Part shown: piece after piece, positions 16,473-24,236 of the stretch
Layout: every line of letters starts with the position of its first letter
Numbering within the stretch: the first letter of the stretch is position 1
Assembly: GCA_040217155.1 (NCBI GenBank)
Contig: JAVJNS010000029.1
Span: forward strand, 152,777 to 216,776
Direction of reading: 5' to 3'
Origin: Pelagibius sp040217155
Lineage (GTDB): Bacteria > Pseudomonadota > Alphaproteobacteria > Kiloniellales > Kiloniellaceae
Length of the DNA: 64,000 bases
Made by a program: the position numbers and the translations under genes
The notes under the pieces: model-generated
Database searches by the model: none
What the model saw: only the letters and a program-made list of their open reading frames with translations
Told to the model about the DNA's origin: nothing

Positions 16473-17534
16473 ATGCTGACTCGGAAGTCGAACACGACGA
16501 GATCCGGCCACGGCCCTTTGGTGCGCTGGTTGCTTCCCGCGCTGGGCGCGGCTCTGGCTGTGACCTTCCTGTTCTGGCTTTACCGGGATCTCGATCTCGC
16601 GCGCCTGGGCTCCGCCATGGCCGGCGCCACGCCCTATTGGCTTCCGGTTCTGGCTGGCACGATCCTCCTCGAACAGTTTGTCCGTGGCTGGAAATGGCGG
16701 CAGATTCTGTTCGACCTGAAGCCGATTTCGAGCGCCAGGCTTTTCGGCGCGATCCTGGCGGGCTACGGCGTCGCGACACTCGTTCCCCTGGGCATCAGCC
16801 CCCTTGTGCGGTCGTGGCTGATCGCGCGGTTGGAGGGCCTGCGCTGGGCCTGCGTTCTGACGACGTCGGCGATCGAGCGTTTCCTGGACGGGATCGTGTT
16901 CGCGCTCTTTGCCGCCGCCGTCGCGGCTTTTGGACAGATACCCAACGTCGGAGGCGATCTCAGGACCGGCCTGGTCGCTGCGGGCGGCTTGAACTTAGTT
17001 CTGTTTTCCGTACTGCTCTATCTGCTGTTCGTCGGCCGCTCGCCGCTCAGTCGCGACGAGGCGCGAGTAAGCCGCTGCCTCGACTGGTTGGAAGCCAGGG
17101 CGCGCGGACGCTTCAACGGGCTGCGCGGGGCCATCCGCCAAGGCATCGTCTGGCCGCGCAGTCGATTGCGCCAGCTTGGCGCGGTGCTGGCCAGCGTCAT
17201 CATGAAGCTCATTGCGGTGACGCACTTTCTGTGGGCGGGCTTGGCGGTCGGCGTCGTCCTCGCGCCGTTCGATTACATCTTCCTGATGGTTTTTGCCGGC
17301 TTCGCTCTAGTGCTTGCCCGCTTCGTGCGGGTGCCGGGCGGTTTCGTCATCGGATCCGGTTTCGCACTGAAGCTGCTCGGCGTTCCCGACGCCGAGGCGC
17401 TGGTCATGGTGTTGCTCGTACAGGCTTTCTCAACGGTTCTGGTGGTCGGCCTTGGCCTGCAGTTTCTCTGGTGGAGCGGTATCGACATTCGCGAAGCGCG
17501 CCGTGCCGAGGCGGAGGTCGATCCCAGGTTCTGA
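16473..17534 (+). CDS. Flippase-like membrane protein (lysylphosphatidylglycerol synthase TM / UPF0104 family)
   Basis: A 353-residue polytopic protein with about eight hydrophobic segments. EQFVRGWKWRQIL near residue 75, LFGAILAGYGVATLVPLGIS and the ERFLDGIVFALF block are typical of the LPG_synthase_TM (AglD-like) family. Members are integral membrane proteins tied to lipid or polyprenyl-glycan handling; the soluble transferase domain of MprF is absent here. It stands alone between the GGT-like gene and a convergent propeller gene. Exact function unknown. Confidence 0.75.
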   Translation: MLTRKSNTTRSGHGPLVRWLLPALGAALAVTFLFWLYRDLDLARLGSAMAGATPYWLPVLAGTILLEQFVRGWKWRQILFDLKPISSARLFGAILAGYGVATLVPLGISPLVRSWLIARLEGLRWACVLTTSAIERFLDGIVFALFAAAVAAFGQIPNVGGDLRTGLVAAGGLNLVLFSVLLYLLFVGRSPLSRDEARVSRCLDWLEARARGRFNGLRGAIRQGIVWPRSRLRQLGAVLASVIMKLIAVTHFLWAGLAVGVVLAPFDYIFLMVFAGFALVLARFVRVPGGFVIGSGFALKLLGVPDAEALVMVLLVQAFSTVLVVGLGLQFLWWSGIDIREARRAEAEVDPRF

Positions 17535-17645
17535 TTTTGCGGAAGCCTTCGGCGATGGAACGCGTCCGACTCTCTTCCACTTTCATCTGGTCTGCGCCCG
17601 GCGAAGGCGGAACACACTTCGGGCGAAGGCCGGGGCCGCGGCCGG

Positions 17646-18893
17646 TTACTGCGTCGCTACCGCGGCTTTCGGAGTCACCAGGATGATGCGGTTGGTGCTG
17701 GTCTGGTGGATCAGCAGGTTGCCGTTTTCGGTCGCGCGCATGTGGCGGACGATGCCGGCATGGACGCCGCCGGACGGAATCGCCCAACTCTGGAAGGTCT
17801 CTGTCGCCGGATCGAAGCGCACCAGCGGATCGGGCCGCACGCCGGACTCGTTGTACCAGACGATGCCGTCGATCACCGCGATGGCGTAGGGGTGGGATCT
17901 GGGTCCGCTGGGCGAGGGCCACTCCTTGATCGCGCCCGTCGCCGGGTCGTAGCGGCCGAGGCGCCCCTGCGACGAATTCACGTACCAGATCATGCCATCC
18001 CCGGCGATGTCGAGGCGCCGCACCGTGGTCGCCGGGTCGGGCAGCTTCACCTCGGTCAGCGCCATGGTCTGAGGGTCGACCTTGAGCAGGCAGTTGCTGC
18101 CGTTGCAGGCGACCCAGGGCACGCCGCGCTTGTCGATCTTGATGCCGTAGGGGCGGGCCCCTGCCGTCGGCGCGGTGACCAGTCTGATGTCGCCGCTTGC
18201 CGGGTCGAGACGGCCGATCATGTTGCTCTGCTGCAGGGTGAACCAGAAGATGCCCTGGTCATCGAAGACCGCGGTATGGGGATCGCGCGCCGCCGGGTCC
18301 GGCATGTCATAGACCGTGATCTCCCCGGTCTCGGGGTCGAATTTCCCGACGCTGCCGTTCTTGTTGCCGGTGTACCAGATCTTGCCGTCGGCATCGGGGG
18401 TGACGCTGTGCGGCATGGCGCCGGCGGGCAGCGGGTATTCGGTCATGGCGCCGGTCGCGGGGTCGATCTTGCCGATCAAGTTGCCCCACTGGCCGGCCCA
18501 CCAGATGGACCCGTCAACCGCTTCGACCGGATCGCGCGCGCGCTGGCCCAGGGTCGGCACCTGCCACTCGGTGAAGCCGATTTGCTGGTCGCCGGGCACC
18601 AGGGTGGCGGCGCGGTTGGCGCTGGGCGGGAAGTGGGCGGCCAGATAGCCGGTGATGCTGTCGCGCAACTCGGGATTGCCCGAGAGGTCGATCATGGTGC
18701 TGGTGAGCTCACGCCAGCCGTCCTGGCTGTAGCCGGAACTGCGGGTGATCTGGTTGGTCTGATGACAGGCGGTGCAGACGCTCTCGACCTGGTCCCTGCC
18801 GGCGCCTGCCGGCAGGTCCGCCGCCGGCGCGGCGAGGGGCAGGGCGGCGCTCAGCAGTGTGGCGCCAAGCGTGGGGATCAACCGATTCAGCAT
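17646..18893 (-). CDS. Cytochrome c/virginiamycin B lyase-like (Vgb) beta-propeller fusion, exported
   Basis: A 415-residue protein with a signal peptide ending near AAPAA (residue 25), a small c-type haem domain with CTACH at residues 40-44, and then a propeller with repeated blades of the form G-x-I-W-Y/W...KxDPxTG...Y-x-LP. Examples are GNLIGKIDPATGAMTEYPLP, GSVGKFDPETGEITVYDMPD and GRLGRYDPATGAIKEWPSP. This is the 'Vgb family' propeller seen in streptogramin lyases, but fusion to a haem domain points to periplasmic redox or sensing rather than antibiotic lysis. Catalytic equivalence to Vgb was not established. It is monocistronic. Confidence 0.82.
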   Translation of the reverse strand: MLNRLIPTLGATLLSAALPLAAPAADLPAGAGRDQVESVCTACHQTNQITRSSGYSQDGWRELTSTMIDLSGNPELRDSITGYLAAHFPPSANRAATLVPGDQQIGFTEWQVPTLGQRARDPVEAVDGSIWWAGQWGNLIGKIDPATGAMTEYPLPAGAMPHSVTPDADGKIWYTGNKNGSVGKFDPETGEITVYDMPDPAARDPHTAVFDDQGIFWFTLQQSNMIGRLDPASGDIRLVTAPTAGARPYGIKIDKRGVPWVACNGSNCLLKVDPQTMALTEVKLPDPATTVRRLDIAGDGMIWYVNSSQGRLGRYDPATGAIKEWPSPSGPRSHPYAIAVIDGIVWYNESGVRPDPLVRFDPATETFQSWAIPSGGVHAGIVRHMRATENGNLLIHQTSTNRIILVTPKAAVATQ

Positions 18894-19116
18894 CGCAATC
18901 CTCCCGATCGAGCTTGAGGCATAAGTTAACCGGAATGGTCCCGTCTGAATTGCGTTGAAGTCAAGGGTGAAGATGGGGATTCAGGCGTTGATTTTGTGTT
19001 CCGGCATCCGCCCGCTGTGCCGGCAAGGGCGGCGGCGCCACGACCGCTCCCATTGACGCCGCCGGTGCGATGGGTGTCTCGTGGGGCAAGCCGACGTCAC
19101 ACTGGAGAACCGATCA

Positions 19117-19566
19117 ATGCCATCCAGCCGCCTCTTCACAGCCATCTTCGCCGCTACCTTCGCCGCCGGGGTCGTCACCGCAAGCCTCGGTTCCGACCCG
19201 GCTTTCGCCCAGTCGCCCCAGCCTGCCTGCGCCGAAGGCGCCTACGCCATGGCGCGGCTGGAGCTCTATTTCGGCACCCAGCGGCCCGGCGGCGCGCCGG
19301 TGACCGACGCCGAGTGGGCCGGCTTTCTCGACGAAGAGGTGACGCCGCGCTTTCCCGACGGCCTGACGGTGCTGACGGGCAACGGCCAGTGGCGCAATGC
19401 CAAGGGCGTGGTGACCAAGGAGACCTCGGCGGTGCTGGTGATCCTCTTTTCGCCGGCGCCGGAAAAGGAGGCGGCGATCCAGGACATCCGCGCCGCCTAC
19501 AAGGACCGCTTCGATCAGGAGAGCGTCATGCGCGTCGACGGTCCGACGCAGTGCGTGTCGTTTTAG
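19117..19566 (+). CDS. DUF3574 domain exported protein
   Basis: A 149-residue protein with a signal peptide ending SDPAFAQ and a mature domain containing ARLELYFGTQRPGGAPVTDA, EEVTPRFPDGLTVLTGNGQW and SAVLVILFSP, which matches DUF3574. The biochemical role is unknown. ATG 19117 has a GGAG site; the frame from 19081 would put a non-signal leader in front. Its stop codon (TTTTAG) lies in the left copy of a TTTAGC direct repeat that flanks an inserted element. Confidence 0.8.
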   Translation: MPSSRLFTAIFAATFAAGVVTASLGSDPAFAQSPQPACAEGAYAMARLELYFGTQRPGGAPVTDAEWAGFLDEEVTPRFPDGLTVLTGNGQWRNAKGVVTKETSAVLVILFSPAPEKEAAIQDIRAAYKDRFDQESVMRVDGPTQCVSF

Positions 19567-19567
19567 C

Positions 19568-19738
19568 GCGCTTTGCGCCCAATTTGAGCCATTCTGCCGT
19601 GCGGCTTTGCGCCAGTACTGGGGGGCTTTGTCTTGACCATAGCGCCGCTATGCCCGCGGAACTTCAGGGCGCGCCTGCCTCCTGACGGAACGCCGCACCG
19701 CTCGAATACAGAATTGAGTCAAATTGGGCGCAAAGCGC
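19568..19738. mobile_element. MITE-like element: 20-bp perfect terminal inverted repeats with 6-bp flanking duplication
   Basis: GCGCTTTGCGCCCAATTTGA at 19568-19587 is exactly mirrored at 19719-19738. Pairing continues imperfectly inward (ATTCTG and GTGCGGC blocks on both sides), so the 171-bp unit can fold into one long hairpin. TTTAGC occurs immediately outside both ends (19562-19567 and 19739-19744). The left copy contains the TAG stop of the DUF3574 gene. The right copy contains the TAA stop of queF on the other strand. The element has no coding capacity. The family is not recognised. Confidence 0.7.
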
Positions 19739-19739
19739 T

Positions 19740-20198
19740 TTAGCCTCTGCCGCGGTAGGGAGCGACGCCCTGGTCGGGCAGCCAGAGAGCTTCGGGCGGC
19801 GCGCCGGTCTGCCAGAACACGTCGATCGGCATGCCGCCGCGCGGGTACCAGTAGCCGCCGATGCGCAGCCACCGCGGCGCCAGGGTCTCGACCAGCCGGC
19901 GGCCGATGGCCAGGGTGCAGTCCTCGTGGAAGGCGCCGTGACTGCGGAAGGAGCCGAGGTACAGCTTCAGGGATTTGGACTCCACCAGCCAGGCCTCCGG
20001 CACGTAGTCGATGACCAGGTGCGCGAAATCGGGCTGGCCGGTCATCGGGCAGAGCGAGGTGAACTCCGGCGCCGTGAAACGCACCAGGTAGTCCACATCC
20101 CGCTGCGCATTTGGCACCCGCTCGAGGACGGCCTTATCGGGGCTCTCGGGCAGCGCCGCCGCGCCGCCAAGCTGGGTCAATCCGCTGGTATCCGTCAC
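19740..20198 (-). CDS. queF: NADPH-dependent 7-cyano-7-deazaguanine reductase
   Basis: A 152-residue enzyme of the short (type I) QueF form that reduces preQ0 to preQ1 in queuosine biosynthesis. The nucleophilic Cys is in EFTSLCPMTGQPDF, and the QueF motif is ESKSLKLYLGSFRSHGAFHED with the E at the substrate site and the catalytic D/H downstream (motif given in part). GTG 20198 is the start, with a GGAGGAT site. It overlaps the acetyltransferase stop by 4 bases (GTGA), so it is the last gene of a dacC-like/acetyltransferase/queF operon. The stop sits in the duplicated TTTAGC next to the inserted element. Confidence 0.93.
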   Translation of the reverse strand: MTDTSGLTQLGGAAALPESPDKAVLERVPNAQRDVDYLVRFTAPEFTSLCPMTGQPDFAHLVIDYVPEAWLVESKSLKLYLGSFRSHGAFHEDCTLAIGRRLVETLAPRWLRIGGYWYPRGGMPIDVFWQTGAPPEALWLPDQGVAPYRGRG

Positions 20199-20770
20199 GT
20201 TGCATCCTCCGCCGCGATATTCTTTATCACTTTGGCCGGATTGCCGACGGCGACGCAACCGGCGGGCACATCCTTCACCACCACGCTGCCGGCGCCGACC
20301 ACCGCGTTGTCGCCGATGCTGACACCGGGCAGCAGGATGGCGCCGCCGCCGATCCAGACGTTGCGGCCCAGGGTGACGGGCCTGGCGGTTTCCATGAAGG
20401 CGGCGCGCTCGACCGGGTCGAGCGGATGGATGGCGGTGTAGATCTGCACGGCCGGGCCGAGCAGGGTCTTGTCGCCGATCTCGACCCGCGCGCAGTCGAG
20501 GATGACGCAACCGGTGTTGATGTAGACCGCGTCGCCCAGGTAGGTGTTCACGCCGTAGGCGCAGCGGAACGGCGTTTCGATGAAGACGTCGTCGCCGAGG
20601 CCGCCGAGCAGATCCTTGAGGAGCGCGCCTTGGGGTTCGTCTTCCAGGGGGTCGGAGCGGTTGTAGGCATAGACGCTTTCATGCGCCTTCCGGCGCAGCG
20701 CCTTCAGGTCTGGGTCCATGATGTTGTAGGCAAGGCCGGCCAGCGCCTTTTCGCGGTCGGTCAGGCTCAT
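20195..20770 (-). CDS. Sugar O-acetyltransferase (maltose/nodulation acetyltransferase type, LbH fold)
   Basis: A 191-residue left-handed beta-helix acetyltransferase. It has the maltose acetyltransferase N-terminal motif (LAGLAYNIMDPDL near residue 10), FRCAYGVNTYLGDAVYINTG, the catalytic His region YTAIHPLDPVER, and the terminal hexapeptides VWIGGGAILLPGVSIGDNAV plus VGNPAKVIK. It acetylates a sugar or related hydroxyl from acetyl-CoA in the cytoplasm. ATG 20770 overlaps the upstream stop as ATGA. Maa, LacA and NodL types cannot be separated with confidence. Confidence 0.88.
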   Translation of the reverse strand: MSLTDREKALAGLAYNIMDPDLKALRRKAHESVYAYNRSDPLEDEPQGALLKDLLGGLGDDVFIETPFRCAYGVNTYLGDAVYINTGCVILDCARVEIGDKTLLGPAVQIYTAIHPLDPVERAAFMETARPVTLGRNVWIGGGAILLPGVSIGDNAVVGAGSVVVKDVPAGCVAVGNPAKVIKNIAAEDAT

Positions 20771-21999
20771 CGCCACATCGCCTGGGGATTGTTCAGTAGC
20801 TTGGGCGGCACCGCGAGACAGTAGACCCCGAGCGACTGCAGGTGGCGGCAGGCGGAGCCGGCGCCTTCCCGGTCGAGGTCGACCAGCAGGGCGGAGTAGC
20901 GGTGGGTGGCGAGGCTGGTGCGCGCGACGATCGTCGGCTTGCCCTGGCTGATCACCTCCTCCAGGGCGGTCTGGTTTTCTTCGATGCGGGCAGACGCCTC
21001 GGCCTTGCTGACGAAGGAGCCGAAAACCAAGCCCCAGCCGGGCAGTTCGCCTGCCGCCATGGTCTCGGTGTTGGGGCTCTGCTGCACCGGGCAGCGGCCG
21101 AGCGCCAGTACGTAGGGCGCCGCCCCAGTGACCCGCCGCGGCAGATCGGCGATGGTCAGGGAGGATTCGGCCGGCGGCGCGGCGAAACCCTCATCCATCA
21201 GCTTCGACATCAGCGCATTGCGCGCGCCGCTGTTCGCGGCACCGAGAACCACGGCGATCAGCCGCCGCCCATCGCGTGCCGCCGCGGCCAGCAGGTTGTA
21301 GCCGGAGCCGCAGGTAAACCCGGTCTTGAACCCCTCGGCGCCGGGATAGGCGCCGAGCCAGCCGTTGTAGGTCGGCCGCGAGTCCTGGCCAAAGGCCACG
21401 TACTCTTTTCTAAAGTAGGCATAGTATTGCGGAAAATCCTTCACCAGCGCGCGGGCCAGGATCACCAGGTCGCGCGCCGTGGTGACCTGTGCCTGGTCGG
21501 GCAGGCCGGAGGCATTGGAGAACACTGACTGGTTCATGCCCAGCGTCTGGGCCTGGCGGGTCATGGCGGTGACGAAGTCCGCCTCGCTGCCGCTCACTGC
21601 TTCGGCCAGGGCCACGGCGGCGTCGTTGGCGGAGCGCACGATCAGCGCCTCGAGCAGCAGCTTCACCGTCGCCTGGCTGCCACGGCGAAGACCCAGGCGG
21701 GTCGGCGGCTGCGCCGCGGCGCGGGCCGAAACCGGGATCCTCTGGCCGAGCGTCAGCCGGCCTTCGGCGAGCGCCTGAAATGCCATGTAGGCGGTCATGA
21801 CCTTGGTGACAGAGGCGGGATACCAGTGGCGGGTGGCGTTCTGCTGGGCCAGGACCGTACCGCTCTCGGCGTCGACCACCAGGTAGGCGGGTTGCGGGCG
21901 TGCCGGCTGGGCGGCCGCGACCGGGCACAGCCCGGGCGCGGCGATGCTCAGCCACAGCGCGGCGGCGGCCAAGCCGGCTCTTCCCCTCGCGCCTTGCAT
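20767..21999 (-). CDS. D-alanyl-D-alanine carboxypeptidase with C-terminal SPOR domain
   Basis: A 410-residue periplasmic serine peptidase of the S11 family. Signal peptide at residues 1-30 (ends CPVAAAQ). The SxxK motif is S63-VTK66 in YPASVTKVMT, SxN is S123-AN125 in VRSANDAA, and KTG is in AEGFKTGFTCG. It trims the terminal D-Ala of peptidoglycan stem peptides. Residues from about 330 (LPGWGLVFGSFVSKAEASA) look like a SPOR domain that binds glycan strands at the septum. It heads a coupled operon with the acetyltransferase and queF. Confidence 0.92.
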   Translation of the reverse strand: MQGARGRAGLAAAALWLSIAAPGLCPVAAAQPARPQPAYLVVDAESGTVLAQQNATRHWYPASVTKVMTAYMAFQALAEGRLTLGQRIPVSARAAAQPPTRLGLRRGSQATVKLLLEALIVRSANDAAVALAEAVSGSEADFVTAMTRQAQTLGMNQSVFSNASGLPDQAQVTTARDLVILARALVKDFPQYYAYFRKEYVAFGQDSRPTYNGWLGAYPGAEGFKTGFTCGSGYNLLAAAARDGRRLIAVVLGAANSGARNALMSKLMDEGFAAPPAESSLTIADLPRRVTGAAPYVLALGRCPVQQSPNTETMAAGELPGWGLVFGSFVSKAEASARIEENQTALEEVISQGKPTIVARTSLATHRYSALLVDLDREGAGSACRHLQSLGVYCLAVPPKLLNNPQAMWR

Positions 22000-22074
22000 G
22001 CCTCTCCCCGTATGGCCTTTCTCCCGGTGCCTACCATAGCCGCTCGCGCCGCGGTGGAGAAGCGCCAGAAAGGT

Positions 22075-23004
22075 TTAGTACCCCTGCGACAGATCCACCA
22101 TATCGGGGACCGGCTGGCCGGCCATGAAGCGCTTCAGGTTCTCGGCGATGACCTTGGCGCCGGCCGCCGGATCGATGAGGCTGGCGATGTGCGGGGTCAG
22201 CAGGATCTTCGGATGCGTCCAGAAGGGGTGATCCTCCGGCGGCGGTTCCTGGTGCAGCACGTCGAGGGTGGCGCCACCGAGCTGTCCGGAGTCCAAGGCG
22301 GGAATGAGATCCTTCTCGGTCAGGTGCTGGCCGCGCCCGACGTTGATGAGGCAGGCGCCCTGGGGCAGCTGCGCGAAGAGCCGCCGGTTCAGAATGCCCT
22401 CGGTCGCCGAGGTCAAAGGCAGTAGGCAGATCAGGATTTCCGACTGCGCTAGAAACGCGGCAAGTTCGTCCTCGCCGTGGAAACACTCGATGCCGTGCAG
22501 CCGCTTGGCCCGGCGCGACCAGCCGCGCACCGCGAAGTCGAGGCCGGCCAGAGTGCGGGCCACCTCCGCCCCCATGTTGCCGAGCCCCATAATGCCGACG
22601 CCGCGCTGCGGGGCGGGGGGCGTGATGATCTGGTCCCAGACCCTGTTCGCCTGCGCCGCCTGGATCTCCGGCAGGCGGCGGTGAAAGCGCAGCACGTGAA
22701 GGGCGAGGTATTCGCGCATGCGCTGCCGCAGCTCGCCGCCGACGGTGCGGATGATCGGCACCTTGCGCGGCAGCTCCGGATCGACCAGCAGGTGATCGAT
22801 GCCGGCGCCCATGGAGACGATGCACTTCAGATTGGGAAAGGTTTTCAGGCCGCCGGCGGGCGGCTTCCAGACCACGGCGTATTCGACCTTGGACTTGTCG
22901 CCGGCATCGTCCCAGCCGCGGCATTCGATATCGGGCAGCAACTCCTGCAAGGCATCACGCCACCACTCGGCCCGGCTTTGGCCGACGCGCACAACCAATG
23001 TCAT
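22075..23004 (-). CDS. ghrA: Glyoxylate/hydroxypyruvate reductase A-like D-2-hydroxyacid dehydrogenase
   Basis: A 309-residue NAD(P)-dependent dehydrogenase. NAD site GIMGLGNMGAEVARTLAGL near residue 137, then W-S-RR for the cofactor phosphate. Catalytic residues are the Arg in INVGRGQHL, the Glu in LDVLHQEPPPEDHP and the His in LTPHIASL. Length and the VSMGAGIDHLL segment match the GhrA subgroup. It is the third gene after the TetR regulator and EthD gene (4-base gap), so it may reduce an oxo-acid from pyrimidine breakdown such as malonate semialdehyde. That role is inference. Confidence 0.82.
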   Translation of the reverse strand: MTLVVRVGQSRAEWWRDALQELLPDIECRGWDDAGDKSKVEYAVVWKPPAGGLKTFPNLKCIVSMGAGIDHLLVDPELPRKVPIIRTVGGELRQRMREYLALHVLRFHRRLPEIQAAQANRVWDQIITPPAPQRGVGIMGLGNMGAEVARTLAGLDFAVRGWSRRAKRLHGIECFHGEDELAAFLAQSEILICLLPLTSATEGILNRRLFAQLPQGACLINVGRGQHLTEKDLIPALDSGQLGGATLDVLHQEPPPEDHPFWTHPKILLTPHIASLIDPAAGAKVIAENLKRFMAGQPVPDMVDLSQGY

Positions 23005-23008
23005 CTTG

Positions 23009-23320
23009 TCATCCTGTCGGGGTGAAAGGGTGTTCGTCGACGACGAGGCGCTTGCGGGTCTTCACGTGCGCCATGGAGTCCGCCGCGACGGCCTTGCCAA
23101 GTTCGGTGCCGTAGGCGGCCAGCATGGCGTCCTCGCTGTCGAACCACAGTTCGCTGACACCGTCGTAGTCGCCGTCCGCTTCCCGGGCGATGTTCACCTG
23201 ATAGCGCTTCAGACCGTCGAGCTTCAGCGCCAGGGGGACATGCTCCTTCAGCATCCAGTCGGAAAACGCCTGAAGACTCATGCCGTCCTTGCGTTTCAGC
23301 AGTATCACCGCCTTGATCAT
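23009..23320 (-). CDS. EthD family protein
   Basis: A 103-residue ferredoxin-like (dimeric alpha-beta barrel) protein with the EthD pattern KAVILLKRKDGMSLQAFSDW, HVPLALKLDGLKRYQVN and DGVSELWFDSEDAMLAAY. EthD proteins support oxidative or isomerising steps in small-molecule catabolism without a settled mechanism. It lies 33 bases after the RutR-like gene and 4 bases before ghrA. This suggests an autoregulated three-gene operon connected with the pyrimidine regulon. Confidence 0.85.
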   Translation of the reverse strand: MIKAVILLKRKDGMSLQAFSDWMLKEHVPLALKLDGLKRYQVNIAREADGDYDGVSELWFDSEDAMLAAYGTELGKAVAADSMAHVKTRKRLVVDEHPFTPTG

Positions 23321-23353
23321 GTCACTCCTCTTGGTCTTGCGGGCCTCTTCGTC

Positions 23354-24034
23354 CTACGGGGCTTTATAGTTTAACCCGCAGCCCTTCAGCACCATGCGCA
23401 CGATGGTCTCAGCCGCGTCGTCGTAGTCCTTGGCCGCCAGTTGGCGGCGGCCGACCAGGGCGCCGACCTGGACCTCGAAGTCGGCGTAGTGCTGCGTCGC
23501 GGCCCAGATCACCGAGAACAGGTGCACCGGGTCGACGGACTCCATCCTGCCCGCCGCCGCCCAGGCCTCCAAGACCTTTGCCTTTTCCTTCACCAGACTG
23601 CGCAGCTCGTTCTTCAGAAAGTCCCGGGTGTGGCGCGCGCCGCGGATCATCTCGTGGGCATAGACCTTGGAGGCGAGGGGCCGCTCGCGGGAGTGGCGCA
23701 TCTTGGCGCGGATGTAGTCGGCCAGGGCGACGGCGGGGTCGCCGGCCTCGGTGATGCGGTCGAGCTCGCCCAGCCAGAGGCCGAGGATATCTTCCAGCAC
23801 CGCGCGGTAGAGCGCCTCCTTGGTGCCGAAGTAGTAGTGCACGTTGGCCTTGGGCAGCCCGGCCTTTTCGGCGATGGCGGCGGTGGTGGCGCCGCGGTAG
23901 CCCTGGGTGGCGAAGACCTGCTCGGCGGCATCGAGGATCAGCGCGCGGTTGCGGATCCGAATATGCCCGGGCGACGACTCTTCCTTGCCGTCCTGATCCT
24001 TGGCCTCGGCAGCCTTGGTGACCGCTTCCGACAT
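23354..24034 (-). CDS. TetR-family transcriptional regulator, RutR-like
   Basis: A 226-residue regulator. The HTH is near residues 35-75 (ILDAAEQVFATQGYRGATTA, AIAEKAGLPKANVHYYFGTK). The C-terminal part (RPLASKVYAHEMIRGARHTR, HLFSVIWAATQHYADFE) resembles the ligand domain of RutR (YcdC), which senses uracil or thymine. ATG 24034 has a CAGGAG site; the longer frame to 24136 would run into the operator. Two palindromes matching the known RutR site lie at 24122-24157 upstream, and two more at 43414-43558. It probably represses the reductive pyrimidine genes until a pyrimidine binds. It is divergent from preT. Confidence 0.88.
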   Translation of the reverse strand: MSEAVTKAAEAKDQDGKEESSPGHIRIRNRALILDAAEQVFATQGYRGATTAAIAEKAGLPKANVHYYFGTKEALYRAVLEDILGLWLGELDRITEAGDPAVALADYIRAKMRHSRERPLASKVYAHEMIRGARHTRDFLKNELRSLVKEKAKVLEAWAAAGRMESVDPVHLFSVIWAATQHYADFEVQVGALVGRRQLAAKDYDDAAETIVRMVLKGCGLNYKAP

Positions 24035-24121
24035 TCGCACTCCTGCATCCCCGCCGTTCTCCGGCGCATAATCCGCTGATCCGCGCCGATCTTTGCCGAT
24101 CCGGCGGTTCGACGCAAAACC

Positions 24122-24135
24122 TGACCAATTGGTCA
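24122..24135. promoter_or_regulatory. RutR-type operator 1
   Basis: TGACCAATTGGTCA is a perfect 14-bp palindrome. With its flanks it matches 15 of 16 positions of the published E. coli RutR consensus TTGACCANNTGGTCAA. It lies about 90 bp before the regulator start and 100 bp before preT. Its centre is 22 bp (two helical turns) from operator 2. Confidence 0.85.
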
Positions 24136-24142
24136 ATTTTAA

Positions 24143-24172
24143 TTGACCGCTTGGTCAGGACAACGCTACAGT
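24143..24172 (+). promoter_or_regulatory. RutR-type operator 2 overlapping a candidate -35 box of the preTA operon
   Basis: TGACC at 24144-24148 and GGTCA at 24153-24157 form the second RutR-like dyad. TTGACC at 24143-24148 also reads as a -35 element, with TACAGT at 24167-24172 as a weaker -10 after an 18-bp spacer. Binding would block the -35 directly. The operator is well supported; the promoter boxes are tentative. Confidence 0.7.
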
Positions 24173-24236
24173 CATCCGCATCACCAGTGCAAGACACCCC
24201 AAGAGTGTTTGCGCTCAAATGGTCAGGGAGATCACC

